NCBI GenBank assembly: GCA_934667465.1
Contig: CAKUMG010000159.1
Location: forward strand, 1-9,266
Reading direction: 5' to 3'
Length of the DNA stretch: 9,266 nt
Source of the DNA: an uncultured Actinoplanes sp.
Lineage (GTDB): Bacteria > Actinomycetota > Actinomycetes > Mycobacteriales > Micromonosporaceae
Position numbers and translations under genes: made by a program. Of the stretch, positions 1 to 6,404 are shown in pieces. The stretch's first letter is position 1. Every line of letters begins with the position of its first letter. The notes beneath the pieces are model-generated. The model made no database searches. It was not told where the DNA came from and saw nothing but the letters and a program-made list of their open reading frames with translations.

Positions 1-67
1 GGGTGCGGCGGTTCAGCATGATCGGATCGGGCACGGCACATCTCCCCAAAGCGCCAAGATCATCAGG

Positions 68-106
68 CCCGGGGAACGGTGGGATGTGCGCCCGGTGAAC
101 CCCGGG
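68..106. other. Inverted repeat in the leader region (possible terminator or operator)
   Basis: A perfect 7-bp inverted repeat, CCCGGGG at 68-74 and CCCCGGG at 100-106, encloses a 25-nt loop that can itself form a short CGG/CCG stem. It lies about 95 bp before the first gene. It could end a gene lying left of the window or be a control site for the sugar operon. No T-run follows it, so the terminator reading is weak. No gene can be supported in positions 1-201. Confidence 0.25.
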
Positions 107-135
107 TGCCGTTTGCCGGTCGAAGAATCATACCC

Positions 136-164
136 TTGTTGATCTATAGGTGATGTGCAAATAT
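136..164 (+). promoter_or_regulatory. Candidate promoter of the sugar ABC operon
   Basis: TTGTTG (136-141) and AAATAT (159-164) are separated by 17 bp, in an AT-rich patch (about 122-165) that stands out against the GC-rich surroundings. This resembles a housekeeping-sigma promoter about 40 bp before the first gene. The -10 match is poor, and TATAGG (145-150) is an alternative -10. No clear LacI-type palindrome was found here. The AT-rich patch is visible directly; its role is inferred. Confidence 0.3.
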
Positions 165-201
165 CTCGGGCGGCACCCTTTCTCCGAACAGGAGCGTCGA
201 C

Positions 202-1437
202 ATGACCAGTCCGCTGACCCGCCGTCATCTGCTGCGCCTCGCCGCCGGCACCGGAGCCGCCGGCCTCCTCGCCGCCTGCGCAGGCCCCGGCGGCAGCGAC
301 AGCGGCGAAGGCGGCGAGGGCGCCAAGGACGCCGAGATCTCGTTCGCGCACTGGCGCGCCGAGGACAAGGAGGTCTTCGCCCAGATCATCGGCACCCGCA
401 AGGTCCGCCAGGACATCAGCCCGTCCAACGACTACCAGAGCACCGCCCTGCAGAAGCTGCGCGGCGGCACCGTCGGCGACGCGTTCACGGCGTTCCGCGG
501 CGCGCAGTTCCTCGACATCGCCAAGGCCGGCGTGTGGAGTGACCTCACCGGCCAGGCGCTTGTGCAACGGTACGAGCCGCAGCTCATCACCCCGGGCGCC
601 GACGGCGGCAAGCAGCTCGGTCTCCCGTACCAACTCGTCTTCAACACCCCGCTCGCGAACACCGACCTGACCGGGGAGGTCCCGAGGGACTGGGACGGCT
701 TCCTGGGACTGCTCGACAAGCTCAAGGGCAAGGGCGTGATCCCGATCGCGTGGCCGGGCGGCGACGCGGGCAACGCCGGTCAGCTGCTCAACGCGATGGT
801 GGTCAACACCGCGCCCGCCGACGACGCGCTCGGCAGGATCGAGACCGGGGAGCGGAAGGTCACCGACGACTGGTTCCTCACCGTCCTGCGCCAGTACGCC
901 CAGCTGCGCCCGTACTTCCAGCAGGGCGCGACCGGCACCAGCGCCGACGCCGCGCAGGCGCTCTTCGCGCAGGGCAAGGCGGCGCTGCTGGCGACCGGCT
1001 CGTTCCAGGTCTCGACCGTGCGCAAGCTCGGCGCGACGTTCCCGATCGACCTGCTCATGCCGATCACCACGACCGCGGACCAGGCGAAGTACGAGGGTGT
1101 GTTCAACGCGACGTTCATCCTGGGTGTCAACGCGAAGTCGAGCAAGCAGGCCGCCGCCCTGGCCTGGCTGGAGCACCTGTCCGATCCCGCGGTCGCGGGC
1201 CTCTACGCCAACGGCACCGCGCAGCACGTGACCGTGAAGGGCGTCGACTACACCAACCCCGACCTCAAGGCCCTCGCACCCTGGCTCACCCGCAGGACCG
1301 CGCTGGCGCCCCGCTTCCAGTTCAGCAACCTCGACGTGCGCGGCGCTGTCGAGAACGCCACCGTGCAGGTCGTGGGCGGCACCAGCCCGGAGGAGGCCGC
1401 CGAGGCGGCGCAGAAGATCATCGATCAGAAGCGATGA
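202..1437 (+). CDS. Sugar ABC transporter solute-binding lipoprotein (CUT1 type)
   Basis: This 411-aa protein would capture a sugar outside the membrane and deliver it to the two permeases encoded next. The N-terminus has a twin-arginine segment (TRRHLLR, residues 6-12), a hydrophobic stretch and a lipobox LAAC with Cys26, followed by a Gly/Ser/Glu-rich linker. It is therefore probably a lipid-anchored protein, possibly exported by Tat. The mature part looks like SBP_bac_1/8 (MalE-like) proteins, e.g. SNDYQSTALQKL (75-86) and GDAFTAFRGAQF (92-103). The ATG start is supported by AGGAG at 190-194, 7 nt upstream. The stop overlaps the next start in ATGA (1434-1437). The usual segment ending in a P-G-I-x-V motif after the first helix seems shortened near residues 61-70. 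Length is typical or slightly short for the family. The substrate cannot be read from sequence. Confidence 0.93.
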   Translation: MTSPLTRRHLLRLAAGTGAAGLLAACAGPGGSDSGEGGEGAKDAEISFAHWRAEDKEVFAQIIGTRKVRQDISPSNDYQSTALQKLRGGTVGDAFTAFRGAQFLDIAKAGVWSDLTGQALVQRYEPQLITPGADGGKQLGLPYQLVFNTPLANTDLTGEVPRDWDGFLGLLDKLKGKGVIPIAWPGGDAGNAGQLLNAMVVNTAPADDALGRIETGERKVTDDWFLTVLRQYAQLRPYFQQGATGTSADAAQALFAQGKAALLATGSFQVSTVRKLGATFPIDLLMPITTTADQAKYEGVFNATFILGVNAKSSKQAAALAWLEHLSDPAVAGLYANGTAQHVTVKGVDYTNPDLKALAPWLTRRTALAPRFQFSNLDVRGAVENATVQVVGGTSPEEAAEAAQKIIDQKR

Positions 1438-2315
1438 GCCGCCGTACGCCTCCGTCGCTCTACCTCTTCGGCGTCCCCGCGCTGCTTCTCTACGGCGCCT
1501 TCTTCCTGCTGCCGGCGGCGCAGGGGTTGCGCTACGCGACGACGGACTGGGACGGCTTCAGCCCCGCGTTCACCGATATCGGCGCGGAGAACCTGGTGAA
1601 CGTGGTCGGCAACGACGACCTGTTCCGCAACGCGCTCACCAACAACCTCAAGTTCCTGCTCGTGGTGGTGCTCGGGCAGACCGCGCTGGCCCTGCTGCTG
1701 GCGGTGCTGCTGGCCCGGCGCACCCGCGGCTCGACCCTGCTGCGCGGCCTGTTCTTCCTGCCCACGATCCTGTCGTCGGTCTCCGTGGCGTTCATCTGGA
1801 AGTTCGTCTACGACCCGAACTTCGGGCTGGCCAACACGCTGCTCGACGCCGTCGGCCTGGACCGGTTCCGATCGGCCTACCTCGGCAACGAGGGCACCGC
1901 GATCCTCTGGGTCGCGGTGGCGCAGATCTGGTTCCACGCCGGGCAGATGATGATCGTCTACATCGCCGGCCTGAACCAGATCCCGCCGGATCTCTACGAC
2001 GCCGCCAAGACCGACGGCGCCGGGCGGTGGCAGCAGTTCCGGCACATCACCTGGCCGATGGTGGCGCCCGCGACCGCGCTGGTCGTCGCGTACACCACGA
2101 TCCAGTCGGTCAAGGCCTTCGACCTCATCCTGGGCCTGGCCGGCAACCCGCCGCGGGCCTCGCTCGACGTGCTCGCGACCCGGATCTACACGACGTTCGC
2201 GAACTCGCAGCTCGGCTATGCTGCGGCCGAGTCCGTCGTCTTCATGGTCGCCATCGCCGCCGTGACGATCCTGCAGAACAGGGCCGCCCGCCTGGCACAC
2301 GGAGGAACCGCATGA
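1434..2315 (+). CDS. Sugar ABC transporter permease, MalF-like
   Basis: This 293-aa inner-membrane protein is one half of the importer's channel. It has about six hydrophobic segments (roughly residues 8-32, 73-95, 104-125, 154-180, 208-228 and 262-282). The cytoplasmic EAA loop that contacts the ATPase starts near D186 (DLYDAAKTDGAGRWQQF, with the conserved Gly at 196) and ends in ITWP. The N-terminal SLYLFGVPALLLY is typical of CUT1 first permeases. The ATG overlaps the previous stop by 4 bp, which implies translational coupling. The end overlaps the next gene in the same way. It belongs to the MalF/UgpA-like branch (BPD_transp_1); the sugar is unknown. Confidence 0.93.
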   Translation: MSRRTPPSLYLFGVPALLLYGAFFLLPAAQGLRYATTDWDGFSPAFTDIGAENLVNVVGNDDLFRNALTNNLKFLLVVVLGQTALALLLAVLLARRTRGSTLLRGLFFLPTILSSVSVAFIWKFVYDPNFGLANTLLDAVGLDRFRSAYLGNEGTAILWVAVAQIWFHAGQMMIVYIAGLNQIPPDLYDAAKTDGAGRWQQFRHITWPMVAPATALVVAYTTIQSVKAFDLILGLAGNPPRASLDVLATRIYTTFANSQLGYAAAESVVFMVAIAAVTILQNRAARLAHGGTA

Positions 2316-3115
2316 CCCGCCGTGCCGTACTCACCGTCTATGCGCTCCTGATCGTCGTGCCGCTGCTGGTGATCGTCGGCGGCAGCTTCAAGACCACCAC
2401 CGCGCTGTTCGACTCGCCGTTCGGCCTGCCCACCGCGCCGACCCTCGGCAACTACGCCACCGTGCTGGGCAAGCAGGGTCTGCTCCGGGTGCTGGGCAAC
2501 AGCGCGCTGGTGGTCGCGGTCTCGGTGCCGGTCACGCTGCTGCTGGGCAGCCTGGTCGCGTTCGCGGTCGCGCGCCTGCCGCGCTGGCCTTCGAGGATTC
2601 TGTACGGGATCTTTGTCGCGGGCCTGGCCGTCCCGGCGCAGGCGGTGATGATCCCCCAGTACGTGCAGTTCGACCGGCTGGGACTGCGCGACACCCTGGC
2701 CGGCCTGATGCTGGTCAACATCGTGGTCACCCTGCCCGTGGCGGTGTTCATCCTGGCCGGCTTCCTGCGCACCCTGCCCGCCGAGCTCTACGAGGCGGCC
2801 GAGGTCGACGGCGCCGGCCCGTGGGCGACCTACCGCCGGATCGCGATGCCGGTCTCGCTGCCGTCGCTCGCCGCCACCGCGATCTTCCTGGTCGTCATGC
2901 ACTGGAACGACCTGCTCTATCCGCTGCTGTTCATCGACGACCCGGACAAGCGGACGCTGCCGCTCGCGCTGCTCGACTTCCAGGGCGAATACCTCACCGA
3001 CTATCCGCTGCTCTTCACCGGGGTGGTCGTGGCGTCGCTGCCGATGATCCTGGCGTACGCGTTCCTGCAACGCCATTTCGTCGCGGGCATCACGGCGGGG
3101 GCGGTCAAGGGGTGA
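2312..3115 (+). CDS. Sugar ABC transporter permease, MalG-like
   Basis: This 267-aa protein is the second channel subunit. It carries an N-terminal membrane helix (residues 7-24), then the SFKTTTALF element usual after the first helix of MalG-like permeases. Further membrane segments lie near 62-86, 96-117, 127-152, 183-200 and 232-252. The EAA loop begins at E158 (ELYEAAEVDGAGPWATY) and ends in IAMP near 180. The ATG overlaps the previous stop by 4 bp, and GGAGGA at 2301-2306 gives it its own good ribosome binding site. It is the last gene of the operon. No ATP-binding gene follows, so the importer probably borrows a shared ATPase such as the MsiK type known in Streptomyces; that is an inference. 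Confidence 0.93.
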   Translation: MTRRAVLTVYALLIVVPLLVIVGGSFKTTTALFDSPFGLPTAPTLGNYATVLGKQGLLRVLGNSALVVAVSVPVTLLLGSLVAFAVARLPRWPSRILYGIFVAGLAVPAQAVMIPQYVQFDRLGLRDTLAGLMLVNIVVTLPVAVFILAGFLRTLPAELYEAAEVDGAGPWATYRRIAMPVSLPSLAATAIFLVVMHWNDLLYPLLFIDDPDKRTLPLALLDFQGEYLTDYPLLFTGVVVASLPMILAYAFLQRHFVAGITAGAVKG

Positions 3116-3124
3116 GGTCTGGAT

Positions 3125-4108
3125 TCAGCTTCGTAACGTCTCTATGGGGGTGCGGCCGTAGCGGACGCGATAGGCGGTGCTGAATCGGCCGAGATGGGCG
3201 AAACCGCAGCGGTACGCGATGCCGGCCACGGTTTCGACGCCGTAGTGGCCGTGGCGGAGGAGCTGGTGCGCGTGCTCGAGCCGGACCACCCGCAGATAGG
3301 CGAGGGGGGACACGCCCAGGTGCCGCCGGAAACCCTCCTGCAGCGTACGCACGCCCACCCGCCCGATCACGGCGAGTTCCGCGACCGTGTACGGCCGTTC
3401 CGGCTCGTCGTGGATCGCCGTCACGACGCGCTCGATCGACGCCGGGCGCGCCCTCGGCGCCGGCCGGGTCTCGGGCGCGGGCAGGCACAACGCCATCCCG
3501 GCGACGAGCACGTGGCGCATCCGCTCCGCGATCAGCGGATACTGCAAGAGGCCGTCGGCGGCGAGGCACTCGTCCCGTACCAGCCGGACCATCCGTCCCC
3601 AGGTCGCCGCGGCCCCGCGCGTCATGTCCAGGGCCGGCGCGAGCACCGGCTCGCCCAGCTCGTCGTGCAGGGCCTGCTCGTCCACCATGACCGCCAGCGC
3701 CCGGTAGTCCGCGCCGTGCCGGTAGACCACCTCGTCGCCGGCCCGCAGCACCGCCGCCTGGTTCCGGTCCGCCCGCACGTCGTCGCGACCGTGCGTCACC
3801 TGGATGCGGCCACTGTCCGCGAGCACGACCTGGTAGCCACCACCGCCGGTGACCGTGTGCGTCAGCCCGGACCCGAACGTGCCGGCCACCAGGAACGCCG
3901 GCCCGAGCGCCACCACGTCCAGATCGATCCGGAACGGGGCGCGGCCGGCGGTGTCGAGGCGCAGATCCCCGTACGTGAAGAAGCGGCTCACCTCGGCCCG
4001 GGCGTGGTCCATGTCGGAACTGACGAACCGCCACCGCCGGGGGCGTTCCCCCTCTTCGATTGTCACGGGCGCAGGATGCCCGGCACGGGGTGTCCGCATG
4101 CCGGGCAC
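3125..4108 (-). CDS. AraC-family transcriptional regulator
   Basis: The C-terminal ~90 residues form a double helix-turn-helix AraC DNA-binding domain. The first helix-turn-helix lies around TVAELAVIGRVGVRTLQEGF (241-260), and the second around VETVAGIAYRCGFAHLGRFS (291-310), followed by the family signature region ending YRVRYGRTP. The N-terminal half (about 28-205) resembles the AraC_binding_2 cupin-like sensor domain. It converges on the sugar operon with 9 bp between the stops and is a plausible controller of it, though the ligand is unknown. The start is uncertain. GTG 4108 lies 8 nt after CATGTT (read on the minus strand), a weak -10 that would suit leaderless expression. ATG 4099 and GTG 4066 are alternatives, and none has a good ribosome binding site. 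Length 327 aa is normal for the family. Confidence 0.9.
   Translation of the reverse strand: MPGMRTPRAGHPAPVTIEEGERPRRWRFVSSDMDHARAEVSRFFTYGDLRLDTAGRAPFRIDLDVVALGPAFLVAGTFGSGLTHTVTGGGGYQVVLADSGRIQVTHGRDDVRADRNQAAVLRAGDEVVYRHGADYRALAVMVDEQALHDELGEPVLAPALDMTRGAAATWGRMVRLVRDECLAADGLLQYPLIAERMRHVLVAGMALCLPAPETRPAPRARPASIERVVTAIHDEPERPYTVAELAVIGRVGVRTLQEGFRRHLGVSPLAYLRVVRLEHAHQLLRHGHYGVETVAGIAYRCGFAHLGRFSTAYRVRYGRTPIETLRS
4077..4107. repeat. 9-bp inverted repeat at the 5' end of the AraC-type gene
   Basis: TGCCCGGCA (4077-4085) and TGCCGGGCA (4099-4107) form a perfect 9-bp dyad with a 13-nt spacer. If translation begins at GTG 4108 it lies in the first codons; if it begins at GTG 4066 it would be in the promoter or leader and could be an operator or an mRNA hairpin. 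The repeat is seen directly; a regulatory role is a guess. Confidence 0.4.
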
Positions 4109-4244
4109 TTCGGGTGAACATGTGCCGTGCAGCTTTTCCTGCCCGTTCCCCCCGCCGGGTTTCGAGCTTTCGCGGCGCCTGCCTGCCCGCCGGCTCTTCC
4201 GTCCGTCAGCTTCACCGGCGGCCGTTTTTGTCGTAGGGCGCCGC

Positions 4245-4257
4245 TAGTCTCCCGGCG
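4245..4257 (+). promoter_or_regulatory. Leaderless-type -10 box before the winged-helix gene
   Basis: TAGTCT (4245-4250) fits the actinobacterial -10 consensus TANNNT and ends 6 nt before the GTG at 4257. Transcription would therefore begin at or next to the start codon. There is no Shine-Dalgarno sequence upstream of the GTG, as expected for a leaderless message. This arrangement decides the start codon. Confidence 0.6.
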
Positions 4258-5354
4258 TGGATCTGACGAGCGCGCAGGCCGTGGCCCTGCGCATGCACAG
4301 CCTGCTGCTGACCGGCGACGGCCGCCCCGGCTCGGTGGCCGGGGTCGTGGAGTGGTTCGGGGCCGTCCAGGCGCACGACATCGACCAGGCGGTGTGGGCG
4401 CTGGGGATCAGGCTGCCCGGGTCCACCCTGGACGGCATCGGCGCCGCCCTCGAGCGCGGCGAGGCGGTGCGCACATGGGCGTTCCGGGGCAGCAGGCAGT
4501 ATGTGCCCGCGGCCGACGTCCGGTGGATGCTGGCGCTGACCGGCGTGCGGGCGCTCACCGGCTCCCGCCGCCCGGAGAAGCTGGGCCTGACCGCCGGCAG
4601 TGCCGGGCGCGCGCTCGACGCCCTGCCCGAGCTGCTGGCCGGCCGGCGGCTCACCGTGGAGGAGTGCCAGGCCGAGCTCGCCGCGCGGGGCATCGTCGCC
4701 CGGGGCTGGGACGTCTCCGACCTGCTGTGGTGGGCGGGCGTCCGCGGCCTGGTCTGCTGCGCCCCGCAGACCGCCGCCCCGGGGCGCTACATGCTGCTCG
4801 ACGAGGTCCCGACCCACGACAACGAGCCGGAGCCCGACGAGGCCCTGGCCACCGTGGCGACCCGCTACTTCCGCTCCCACGGCCCGGCGACCGTGGACGA
4901 CTTCGCCCGCTGGACCGGCCTGACCAAGGCCGACGCCAAGCGAGCCGTGACGATCGCCGACCCGCGCCTGACCCCCGTGGTCGTCGACGGCACCGCGATG
5001 CTCGCCGACCCGTCCCTGCTCACGGTCGACCCGGCGGCCGCGTCCACCGCGTGGGTGGCGCTGCCGGGCCTCGACGAATACGTGACCGCCTACAAGGAGC
5101 GCGACATGCTCGTCCACCCCGAATGGCTCGAAGTCACCACGCCCTCGACGAACGGCGCCCGCTCGTCGCTGCTGGTCCGCGGCGGCCGCATCGCCGGCGT
5201 CTGGAAACGGGCCCGCCGCGGCGACCGCATGACCCTCGACGTGACCATGCTCGAACCCCTCGGCCCCGCCGACCACGGCCCGGCCTGCGAGGCCCTCGAC
5301 CGCGTCGCGGCCTTCCACGGCACGACCGGCCGCGTCAAGTGGAGCCAGTTCTGA
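4257..5354 (+). CDS. Winged-helix DNA-binding protein, HTH_42 (AlkZ/YcaQ-like DNA glycosylase family)
   Basis: This 365-aa protein matches the HTH_42 (DUF1006) family. Members include AlkZ and YcaQ, glycosylases that remove alkylated bases and unhook DNA crosslinks. Landmarks seen are WFGAVQAHD (33-41), the WAFRGSRQYV segment (about 74-83), the family-typical LPGLDEYVTAYKER (269-282) and the GRIAGVWKR strand near 310-318. Length is normal for the family. In characterised AlkZ the catalytic motif is Gln-x-Gln; the equivalent position here reads Gln38-Ala-His40, so activity on crosslinks is not assured and the protein is best called a family member. It stands alone, in a divergent arrangement with the AraC-type gene. 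The GTG start is supported by the leaderless -10 box. Confidence 0.85.
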   Translation: MDLTSAQAVALRMHSLLLTGDGRPGSVAGVVEWFGAVQAHDIDQAVWALGIRLPGSTLDGIGAALERGEAVRTWAFRGSRQYVPAADVRWMLALTGVRALTGSRRPEKLGLTAGSAGRALDALPELLAGRRLTVEECQAELAARGIVARGWDVSDLLWWAGVRGLVCCAPQTAAPGRYMLLDEVPTHDNEPEPDEALATVATRYFRSHGPATVDDFARWTGLTKADAKRAVTIADPRLTPVVVDGTAMLADPSLLTVDPAAASTAWVALPGLDEYVTAYKERDMLVHPEWLEVTTPSTNGARSSLLVRGGRIAGVWKRARRGDRMTLDVTMLEPLGPADHGPACEALDRVAAFHGTTGRVKWSQF

Positions 5355-5384
5355 CCCCCGCCCCGCCCGCGGTCGCTGTCGAGG

Positions 5385-5485
5385 CGCGCGGGCGGCGGCG
5401 CGGGCGGGTCAGCGGAAGCCGAAGCGGCGCTGCTCCGCGCGGGCGGGGGCGCGGGCGGGTCAGCGGAAGCCGAAGCGGCGCTGCT
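5385..5485. repeat. 51-bp tandem duplication
   Basis: Positions 5385-5434 recur at 5436-5485 with an offset of 51 bp and a single mismatch (5396 versus 5447); the 38 bp from 5397 and from 5448 are identical. The right copy contains the last codons and stop of the 66-aa minus-strand gene, and the left copy lies just beyond that stop. Because 51 is a multiple of three, the extra copy stays in frame. Confidence 0.92.
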
Positions 5486-5660
5486 TCTTCTGGCGCCCGA
5501 ACGTGCCCTGGAGCGTGTCGGCGCCCTTGCGGAGCAGGCGGGTGCCCCGGCTCGCGCCGCGGCGGGCCTCCAGGGTGTCGCTCAGCTTGCGCGCCCCGGC
5601 CGCCGCCAGCGGAATGGCGATCGCCGCGATCGCGTAGCGCCTGATCAGGTTGAACAGCAT
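5460..5660 (-). CDS. Small conserved-looking protein of unknown function (66 aa)
   Basis: The protein begins MLFNLIRRYAIAAIAIPLAA, giving a short hydrophobic segment (about 9-22). A basic, polar stretch follows (GARKLSDTLEARRGASRGTR, 22-41), ending in KKQRRFGFR. It could be a membrane-associated peptide with a positively charged tail. I recall similar short proteins in actinomycetes but know no function. The ATG at 5660 is preceded by GAGGAG with a 6-nt spacer, a strong reason to prefer it over the longer reading from GTG 5705. The 3' end is duplicated in tandem: beyond the stop, 17 further codons read PARAPARAEQRRFGFR and stop again. The gene stands alone between convergent and divergent neighbours. 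Confidence 0.7.
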   Translation of the reverse strand: MLFNLIRRYAIAAIAIPLAAAGARKLSDTLEARRGASRGTRLLRKGADTLQGTFGRQKKQRRFGFR

Positions 5661-5793
5661 GGTGCACTCCTCGGGAGTCGACGGGCGGTCCGTTGCCCCT
5701 GCCATACCCGATCCGGGCTCCGTCTACCGCCATAGCAGGAGAAATGGCATGTCACGGCGTCGGCGGGCCACCCGTCCGTGCTTGGAGCCCTCG

Positions 5794-5908
5794 TTTCCGG
5801 CAAGCCGGCGCCCGTGCTTCGCCGAACCGGCGCCCACGTTCCCAGCGAGCCGGCCTCCGCTGTCCCGGCGAGCCGGCCTCCGCTGTCCCAGCGAGCCGGA
5901 ATGCGCGC
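5794..5908. repeat. 23-bp minisatellite, five units
   Basis: Five tandem 23-bp units start at 5794, 5817, 5840, 5863 and 5886. Units 3 and 4 differ at one base. Units 1, 2 and 5 are more diverged, but all keep a core resembling AGCCGGC. Unit 1 contains CCGGCAAGCCGG, which can fold on itself. The stretch 5661-5942 holds the promoter region of the minus-strand 66-aa gene and this repeat. Because the unit is not a multiple of three and the open frames through it are low-complexity, I treat it as non-coding. Confidence 0.8.
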
Positions 5909-5942
5909 GGACCTGGACGGGCATCGATGCGACGATGGCGCG

Positions 5943-6272
5943 ATGGGGAGTGTCGCGGGGCCGCTGCTGCGCGGGGCGACGTACCGGCGGGGCGCCTTCC
6001 TGCTGCTCGGCGGCGTGGTGGTGTTGCCGTACGCCCTGGTCGCCGTCGCGCTCGGCCGGGTGGCCCGCGAAGGGTCGACGCCACCGGGTCTCGTCGTGCC
6101 GCTGGTGGCGGCGGTGATCGGGCTGGTGCCACCGTTCCTCCGCGGGACGCGGACCGTCGAGATCGCCGCCGTCCGGGGGTTGCTCGGGGTGGACCTGCCG
6201 GAGCCGCCCGTCCGGGTCGATCGCGAGGCCCGGTTGCGGTCCGCGCTCTGGTACGCCCTGCACCTCGCCGCA
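5943..6272 (+). pseudogene. N-terminal fragment of a membrane sensor-like protein (probable histidine-kinase remnant)
   Basis: From ATG 5943 about 110 residues read like the N-terminus of actinobacterial membrane sensor kinases. There is a start GPLLRGATYRRGAFLLLGG, two hydrophobic segments (about 18-38 and 49-65), then FLRGTRTVEIAAVRGLLGVD (65-84) and LPEPPVRVDREARLRSALWY. At about residue 110 the resemblance ends in a Pro/Arg/Gly-rich stretch; no further membrane segment, His-box or ATP-binding domain follows in any plus-strand frame. The frame has no stop and continues through the next gene to 6980, which would give a 345-aa fusion. I think the kinase is truncated and the open frame is a by-product of high GC, but a true fusion is not excluded. 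There is no clear ribosome binding site. The family assignment is from memory of similar proteins. Confidence 0.45.
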
Positions 6273-6291
6273 GCCCCGGCGAACGGCGGGC

Positions 6292-6319
6292 GCGTTCCTC
6301 CCCCGCGCGAGGGAGGCGC
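6292..6319. terminator. GC-rich hairpin between the sensor fragment and the secreted protein
   Basis: CCTCCC (6297-6302) pairs with GGGAGG (6311-6316) around an 8-nt loop. The stem can be extended by GCG (6292-6294) with CGC (6317-6319) across a 2-nt bulge. It lacks a T-run, as many actinobacterial terminators do. It may separate the sensor remnant from the next gene; the function is inferred. Confidence 0.3.
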
Positions 6320-6404
6320 TTCCCACGGGCGCGGGAGTCGACGGAGCCCGCGAACGACCAGGCTGATCCGTGTCAGCACCACGGGGAACGACATGGAGGA
6401 ACCG

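Noticed and set aside
1..130. Possible 3' end of a gene from the left (for example the frame ending in a stop near 138)
   Set aside because: Third-position G/C is not raised in any frame and no motif is recognisable; too short to support.
13..1227. Long minus-strand open frame opposite the solute-binding protein gene
   Set aside because: Arg/Val/Gly-rich translation with no domain resemblance; a shadow of the strongly supported plus-strand gene in high-GC DNA.
3122..3186. 8-bp inverted repeat GATTCAGC/GCTGAATC at the convergent gene ends
   Set aside because: The 49-nt spacer is inside the AraC-type coding sequence and there is no extended stem; probably chance, though a weak terminator is possible.
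4188..4230. CGCCGG/CCGGCG stem followed by GCCG and TTTTT, like an intrinsic terminator on the plus strand
   Set aside because: Short stem with a 21-nt loop and no plus-strand gene upstream to terminate; left out as a feature.
5794..5908. CRISPR array reading of the 23-bp repeats
   Set aside because: Units are directly adjacent with no unique spacers and there are no cas genes; it is a simple tandem repeat.
5744..6117. ATG starts at 5744 and 5749 preceded by AGGAG, opening low-complexity frames through the minisatellite
   Set aside because: The 23-bp repeat shifts frame in each unit, the translation is Arg/Pro/Ser-rich, and the frames overlap the better supported sensor-like frame.
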